DNA from: Chloroflexota bacterium
Lineage (GTDB): Bacteria > Chloroflexota > Anaerolineae > UBA4142
Direction: 5' to 3'
Length of the DNA: 9,246 bases
NCBI GenBank assembly: GCA_016199405.1
Contig: JACQGS010000073.1
Location: 1 to 9,246, forward strand
The notes beneath the pieces are model-generated. The model ran no database searches. It was not told where the DNA came from and saw nothing but the letters and a program-made list of their open reading frames with translations. The position numbers were made by a program, and so were the translations under genes. This document shows, piece by piece, positions 5,706 through 9,246 of this stretch; position 1 is the first letter of the stretch; each line of letters starts with the position of its first letter.

Positions 5706-7588
5706 GCAATCTCCCGTTCCAGTTCGTGCGTGAAATCAATTTCCAAATCGGATTCCGCTTCGTCCAATACCGCGTAGACGCGCACGCGCGCTTCTTTGCC
5801 TTTGACGCGATGCAAACCCAAATCTTTGACGCGGATCGTCGCGTCGTCCATCGCCGCGTACGTCATCTCCGAGATCAGCAAATTGTATTCCGGATAATTC
5901 TTGTTCAAGCCCTGAATGCGCGAGGTGAGATTCACCGCGTCGCCAATCACCGTGTACTCAAAGCGTCCGAGCGATCCGATTTGCCCGGCGATTACGGGAC
6001 CGGTGTTAATGCCGATGCCGATGCGAATCGACTCAATGCCGCGACGCAAAGCGTGCCGCCGCGCGTTGAATTCGGCGAGCCGCTGCCGCAACGCGATTGC
6101 GCATTCCACCGCGCGGCGCGCGTGATCCGGCTGCTCGACCGGCGCGCCAAAAACGATCAGCGTGGAATCGCCGCCGAATTTGTTAACCAAACCCTGATGC
6201 TGTCCCACGACCTCCAGCATCTCGGTGAAAAATTCATTCAAGAACGCGACGATCTCGCTCGGTTCATAACGCTCGGCGAGACTCGTGAAATCGCGGATGT
6301 CGATAAAAATCATCGTGACCTGACGCAATTCGCCGCCCAATTTCACGCCGCCCTCGGTGAAATTCTGGATCAAAACCTCGCGCACTTCTTTGCTCACGAC
6401 ACGCCCAAAAATATCTTTGATAAACTCGCGTTCCTTTAGCCCCGCCGTCATGCGGTTGAACGCGCGCCCAAGCAAACCGATCTCATCCCTACCGCGATCA
6501 TCGACGTGCGCTTCCAAATCGCCTTCGGCGACGCGTTGGCTCGCGGCGACCAGATTCGTCACCGGCTGAACGATCCCGCGCGCAACGAGTACGCCGATCC
6601 CGGCGATGACGGCGATGCCGACGCCAAAGATCAAGAAAATGTTATTGCGAATTTCGCCGCCGGATTCGGAAACATATTCGTCGTGCGACGCCGCCACCGA
6701 AAAGAGCGCAATCGGCTCACCGTCACGCACTTCGAACGCGCCGAACGCTTCGGTAAAATCGCCGGTGCCCGCATCGGTGAGCGTCGGGCGAAAATAAATT
6801 TGATCGGCGGGCAGCTTGAGAATGCGAGCGTATTCCGGCGGGGCGATGCGCGCGCGCGCCGGGTCGCGCGTCGTGAGCGTCGTCGCGATGATGTCGCCGC
6901 TCGGCGCGTAAATGCTCACGCGCGCCAGCGATTCTTTATCGATCCGCCGCGCGACCGTGTCGAGGTACGTGCCCACGAGCAACACGCCGACTAATTTGTC
7001 ACCGACTTTGAGTGGACCCGCCGTGTAAAAGGCATTGCCCCACGGCGTCGAAACAATATCCGCAAATTTATCGTTGCCTTGGGTGAGTTGCCCGGCCGCG
7101 ACTTGCGAAAAAATTTTCCAATCCGCGTACGGCGCGCCGGGTGGATAGAGATAATCATCCACGCGCGTGGCATCCGCGCGGCGATGCATCACGAACAGCG
7201 CGTCGCCGTTCAAATCCACGACTTCTAACAAATCCGCGCGCGCGTTCACGACGAGCGGCTGCGCGATCTCTTTCAGCGCGCTGGCTTGGCGATTCTGCGC
7301 GGCGGCGCCAAATCCTTCCGTGAAAACGATCGTGCGGAGCAATGCCAATTGTTCACGTTCGATCTTGACAATCGTATCCGCCGCGAGCTGCCCCGAATCG
7401 ATCAGCCGGCGCGTAAAGCGCTCTTCCAAATCGCGCGCCAGAATTTGCGTCGCCGTGAATGTGACCACAACGGCGAGAATAATCGCGAGAATCAAGTACG
7501 GCAGCGTGATCTTGACGCGCAATTGGGAAAATAGAAACTCGCGCAGACCCAATCCCTGTGCGCGAGCCGGTGGAGTGGACGTGTTCAT
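5702..7588 (-). CDS. Membrane-bound class III adenylate cyclase with extracytoplasmic sensor and HAMP
   Basis: This 628-residue protein makes cyclic AMP from ATP in response to a signal sensed outside the membrane. Membrane segments lie at about 28-48 and 315-337, enclosing a CACHE-like sensor of about 260 residues (LLEVVDLNGDALFVMHR, GNAFYTAGPLKVGDKLVGVL and SIYAPSGDIIATT are typical strands). HAMP spans about 337-390 (IVQPVTNLVAASQRVAEGDL). The cyclase domain (about 420-607) has metal ligands Asp430 (FIDIRDF) and Asp474 (NKFGGDS), purine-contacting Lys470 and Thr546 (EYTVIGD), and transition-state residues Asn553 and Arg557 (NLTSR). All canonical positions are filled, and the Lys/Thr pair is that of cyanobacterial-type adenylate cyclases, so ATP is the expected substrate. 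No clear ribosome site precedes the ATG at 7588; a TATACC box six bases upstream would give a leaderless message. It is first in a two-gene unit with the exported protein. Confidence 0.95.
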   Translation of the reverse strand: MNTSTPPARAQGLGLREFLFSQLRVKITLPYLILAIILAVVVTFTATQILARDLEERFTRRLIDSGQLAADTIVKIEREQLALLRTIVFTEGFGAAAQNRQASALKEIAQPLVVNARADLLEVVDLNGDALFVMHRRADATRVDDYLYPPGAPYADWKIFSQVAAGQLTQGNDKFADIVSTPWGNAFYTAGPLKVGDKLVGVLLVGTYLDTVARRIDKESLARVSIYAPSGDIIATTLTTRDPARARIAPPEYARILKLPADQIYFRPTLTDAGTGDFTEAFGAFEVRDGEPIALFSVAASHDEYVSESGGEIRNNIFLIFGVGIAVIAGIGVLVARGIVQPVTNLVAASQRVAEGDLEAHVDDRGRDEIGLLGRAFNRMTAGLKEREFIKDIFGRVVSKEVREVLIQNFTEGGVKLGGELRQVTMIFIDIRDFTSLAERYEPSEIVAFLNEFFTEMLEVVGQHQGLVNKFGGDSTLIVFGAPVEQPDHARRAVECAIALRQRLAEFNARRHALRRGIESIRIGIGINTGPVIAGQIGSLGRFEYTVIGDAVNLTSRIQGLNKNYPEYNLLISEMTYAAMDDATIRVKDLGLHRVKGKEARVRVYAVLDEAESDLEIDFTHELEREIA

Positions 7589-7594
7589 AAGCCG

Positions 7595-7620
7595 GGTATA
7601 AGTTAGCGAGCAGGATTCAA
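7595..7620 (-). promoter_or_regulatory. Possible promoter giving a leaderless cyclase message
   Basis: The minus strand has TTGAAT (7620-7615) and TATACC (7600-7595), with only six bases between TATACC and the cyclase ATG. The spacer of 14 is short for a standard promoter, so the -35 may be irrelevant. The absence of a ribosome site together with a -10-like box at this spacing is what leaderless genes show. Confidence 0.3.
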
Positions 7621-7718
7621 TTCATCTTTCCCTGCGACCCTCATCATAGCACGCCCGAGCAGTATGGGCAATGGTACCTGTTCCTTTTTAGATTACAGTT
7701 TGATGACAAGCCACAAAC

Positions 7719-7751
7719 AAAAATCCGCTCGTTCAAAAGACCCGAACGGAT
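7719..7751 (-). terminator. Terminator for the cytochrome/molybdoenzyme unit
   Basis: On the minus strand ATCCGTTCG (7751-7743) pairs with CGAGCGGAT (7731-7723), nine pairs including one G-U, around an 11-base loop, and is followed by TTTTTG. It lies 155 bases downstream of the cytochrome stop codon, with the 7777-7896 repeat in between. That suggests the repeat inserted between the gene and its terminator. Confidence 0.7.
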
Positions 7752-7776
7752 GGTATAAGAAATATTTTCGGAGTCG

Positions 7777-7896
7777 CAGTCCATCACAGATTGGAAGGGG
7801 AAGGCGTTCTGGAAGGGGAAGACGTTCTCTAACGCCGTCTTTTCGAGGGGAAAACGCGCTAGAGCGCGCTCGCCCTTACAAAATTGTGATGGACTG
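7777..7896. repeat. Repeat element of about 120 bases with 12-base terminal inverted repeats
   Basis: CAGTCCATCACA (7777-7788) and TGTGATGGACTG (7885-7896) are perfect inverted copies. Inside are two tandem 18-base units (7793-7828), an inverted AAGACG/CGTCTT pair (7819-7824, 7836-7841), and the GC-rich palindromic stretch GCGCTAGAGCGCGC near 7856. No transposase or plausible protein is encoded. A non-autonomous miniature element is the simplest reading; no flanking target duplication is obvious. Confidence 0.6.
7793..7828 (+). repeat. Two tandem 18-base units
   Basis: The units at 7793-7810 and 7811-7828 share the form GGAAGGGGAAGRCGTTCT and differ at one position (G versus A at unit position 12). 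A third partial copy may be degenerating at 7845 (GAGGGGAAAACG). They lie within the larger element bounded by inverted repeats. Confidence 0.85.
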
Positions 7897-7906
7897 AGTC
7901 GAGCAA

Positions 7907-8533
7907 CTATCGGCTCAAGCCGCGCGGTCCGCGATCCATCTGCACATGACAATATTCACATTGCGGCAAGATCGCGTCGCGGAATTGAAAAACGTTGCGC
8001 TCATCGCCCTTGCGGTGCGAGACATGGCAATCGGTACAGCGAATGAACGGCGCGGCGGGATCGTTCATCTTGGTGTGCTCGTGATTCTCAAAACCGGTTA
8101 TTGCCAGCGCCTCTTGATGGCATTTCGCGCATGCTTCATTCTGCAACGGAAAAACAATTTTCGCCGGCTGGGTTGCCGTGCCGATGTAATGTTTGAGCGC
8201 ATCCCACGCCGATACGGTCAAGACTGCCCCGCGTCCGACGATGCCTTCCCCGACGTGGCAATCAATGCACTTGACCTCTTTTTTGCGATGATGAAACGCG
8301 GCGAGGTCAAGCGCGTTTTTTTTCGTGATGGCATCGTTAAAGCGCGCGAGGTATTCGGTTTCGGGTTGCGTGTGACACGACGCGCAAAAATTATTGTCCT
8401 GCTCCAACGACGACGCGTACGCAATGCCGCCCATCATCGCCGCGATGCCCACCAGCCCAGCAACCACGCCGATGCGCCAGCGCGAATTTTTTGCCAGCGC
8501 ATTCCGTATTACGTAATACGTATTACGGAACAT
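7907..8533 (-). CDS. Membrane-anchored pentaheme cytochrome c (NapC/NirT-like)
   Basis: This 208-residue protein has an N-terminal anchor (about 21-40, IGVVAGLVGIAAMMGGIAYA) and five CxxCH haem-binding motifs: CASCH (50-54), CIDCH (89-93), CAKCH (135-139), CTDCH (166-170) and CEYCH (192-196). The first motif just after the membrane segment, and His-rich spacers that could give second axial ligands (HH at 81-82, HEH at 151-153), fit the NapC/NirT group of quinol-linked electron-transfer cytochromes. Those usually have four haems; five is less common. It acts on the outer membrane face. The frame starts at ATG 8533, three bases after the stop of the molybdoenzyme gene, with AAGGGATAGGGA upstream as ribosome site, so the two are co-transcribed. 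Residues 2-10 (FRNTYYVIR) are encoded by a palindromic repeat and are probably dispensable sequence. Confidence 0.93.
   Translation of the reverse strand: MFRNTYYVIRNALAKNSRWRIGVVAGLVGIAAMMGGIAYASSLEQDNNFCASCHTQPETEYLARFNDAITKKNALDLAAFHHRKKEVKCIDCHVGEGIVGRGAVLTVSAWDALKHYIGTATQPAKIVFPLQNEACAKCHQEALAITGFENHEHTKMNDPAAPFIRCTDCHVSHRKGDERNVFQFRDAILPQCEYCHVQMDRGPRGLSR
8502..8530. repeat. Imperfect palindrome of TACGTAAT type inside the cytochrome 5' end
   Basis: The 29-base sequence from TTCCGTATT to TATTACGGAA is an inverted repeat with 13 of 14 pairs matching. It also contains three head-to-tail copies of a seven-base T(A/T)ACGTA-like unit. It begins directly after the cytochrome start codon (8531-8533). 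Such AT/GC-alternating short repeats look like dispersed intergenic repeats, here captured into a coding region. Confidence 0.75.
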
Positions 8534-8536
8534 TCC

Positions 8537-9246
8537 CTATCCCTTGAAATCAATCAGGATCGAATGCATCTCATCGGTGCCGGTAGGATATGTCCCATCA
8601 AGCAACCGAATCTTGCCGGGCTTGGGTTGAACGCGCCCGGATTTTTCCGTGACGCGTGCGTACAGCGTATGGCGACCACTCGTCGACGCGGGTCCCGTCC
8701 ATTTCCAAATCGTCCACACGAACGGCGACGGTCCGCGCGAGAGTTCAGCGTCAAGCCATTGATCCGTATCGTCAAAACTGATCTCGATTTTCGCGATGCC
8801 GCTTTCGCCGGAAAACGCGACGCCAGAAACGGAAAAGGTTTTGTCCGCGATCTCGGTTAGGTCTTTGGGAGAATCGATCCGCGCGTTGGGATTGATGAAC
8901 GCGTCGTTCGTCCACCCCTGCTTTTCCCAGTAACCCTGAAATGGCTTGTCGACGACTGTAATGGTATGAATCCATTTGGGCTGTTTCATTCCGTAGCGTC
9001 CGGGCCACAGCACACGCAACGGCGCGCCGTGATCGCGCGGCAACGGCTCGCCGTTCATTTCGTACACCAACAGCGCGTTATCGTGCAGCCCCACTTCGAC
9101 CGGAACGCCGGTGTAAAAGCCGTCGAGCGCTTCGAGTTTGAGATGCGCGCCGCTATTTTTTATTTTGGCTTGTGCGAGCAAATCCTTGACGCGCACGCCT
9201 TTCCAAATCGCGTTCGAAATCAATTCGCCGCCGACCGGATTCGAAA
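8537..9246 (-). CDS. Sulfite-oxidase-family molybdopterin oxidoreductase, 5' part outside the window
   Basis: The frame is open to the window edge (235 residues visible), starting SNPVGGELISNAIWKGV, which is the canonical continuation of the molybdenum-binding segment of this family. The Mo-ligating Cys is expected about two residues before the visible part. Next come LPRDHGAPLRVLWPGRYGM and KWIHTITVVDKPFQGYWE, typical of the oxidoreductase molybdopterin-binding domain. From about residue 125 a beta-type Mo-co dimerisation domain follows (KTFSVSGVAFSGES to GRHTLYARVTEKSGRVQPK). A TTG at 9223 is not a start; the preceding in-frame codons are conserved family sequence. The next gene is a pentaheme cytochrome three bases downstream, the obvious electron partner. 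The substrate could be sulfite or another small oxyanion or sulfur compound and cannot be decided here. Confidence 0.93.
   Translation of the reverse strand, partial: SNPVGGELISNAIWKGVRVKDLLAQAKIKNSGAHLKLEALDGFYTGVPVEVGLHDNALLVYEMNGEPLPRDHGAPLRVLWPGRYGMKQPKWIHTITVVDKPFQGYWEKQGWTNDAFINPNARIDSPKDLTEIADKTFSVSGVAFSGESGIAKIEISFDDTDQWLDAELSRGPSPFVWTIWKWTGPASTSGRHTLYARVTEKSGRVQPKPGKIRLLDGTYPTGTDEMHSILIDFKG

Larger units (their letters stand above)
7589..7906. other. Non-coding gap of 318 bases
   Basis: This is the only stretch over 300 bases without a gene. From left to right it holds the possible cyclase promoter (7595-7620), about 95 bases with nothing recognised (7621-7718), a minus-strand terminator (7719-7751), and a repeat element bounded by 12-base inverted repeats (7777-7896). 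Open frames here are short, cross the repeat and resemble no protein I know. Confidence 0.7.

Noticed and set aside
5615..6439. A 274-codon plus-strand frame
   Set aside because: It is antisense to the cyclase catalytic domain, which has every conserved residue on the minus strand.
7793..7828. Tandem 18-base units considered as a CRISPR remnant
   Set aside because: The units are directly adjacent with no spacers and are too short for CRISPR repeats; no cas gene is present.
7644..7952. A 102-codon minus-strand frame
   Set aside because: It runs through the inverted-repeat element and the operon terminator and overlaps the cytochrome 3' end; its internal repeats (PFQNAFPFQS) are translated repeat DNA.
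7946..8860. A 304-codon plus-strand frame
   Set aside because: It is antisense to the cytochrome and molybdoenzyme genes, both of which have clear family motifs on the minus strand.

Overview
The window looks like chromosomal DNA from an uncultured, GC-rich bacterium, most plausibly a member of the Chloroflexota (Anaerolineae-like). The reasons are indirect: long secreted Pro/Thr tails (PTATRT / TPTAT type) on a class A penicillin-binding protein and on a second exported protein, many GC-rich intergenic palindromes, and a gene style typical of environmental Chloroflexota genomes. No rRNA or other taxonomic marker is present, so the placement is an inference. I recognised no tRNA, rRNA, CRISPR array, transposase or phage gene.

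Left part (1-1675, all minus strand). Read in the direction of transcription, a YIP1-like multi-pass membrane protein comes first and ends at a strong terminator. Directly behind it, a near-consensus promoter drives a 138-residue protein that I recognise as effector-associated constant component 1 (EACC1). A second strong terminator overlaps the EACC1 stop codon. A palindromic repeat follows, then the start of a caspase-fold (peptidase C14) gene that leaves the window before its catalytic cysteine. EACC1 beside a caspase is the signature of a family of bacterial NTP-dependent conflict (self/non-self, suicide-type) systems. This is the most interesting locus in the window.

Middle (1855-5009). 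A plus-strand class A penicillin-binding protein (glycosyltransferase plus transpeptidase, 985 residues from the preferred start) carries an extra C-terminal beta-type domain and a Pro/Thr tail of about 124 residues. It converges on a minus-strand unit. The gap holds a nested inverted-repeat element and a terminator for the opposing unit.

Right-centre (5010-7588, minus). A membrane-bound class III adenylate cyclase (extracytoplasmic sensor, HAMP, complete catalytic set) overlaps by 4 bases (ATGA) a small exported protein with Pro/Thr and Gly/Asn/Lys low-complexity regions. The two are almost certainly one transcription unit.

Right end (7589-9246, minus). A gap of 318 bases contains a terminator and a repeat element of about 120 bases bounded by 12-base inverted repeats. 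It is followed by a pentaheme membrane-anchored cytochrome c and, three bases upstream of it, a sulfite-oxidase-family molybdopterin oxidoreductase truncated by the window edge. These two form an extracytoplasmic redox pair. The cytochrome reading frame begins inside a short palindromic repeat, so residues 2-10 are encoded by repeat DNA.
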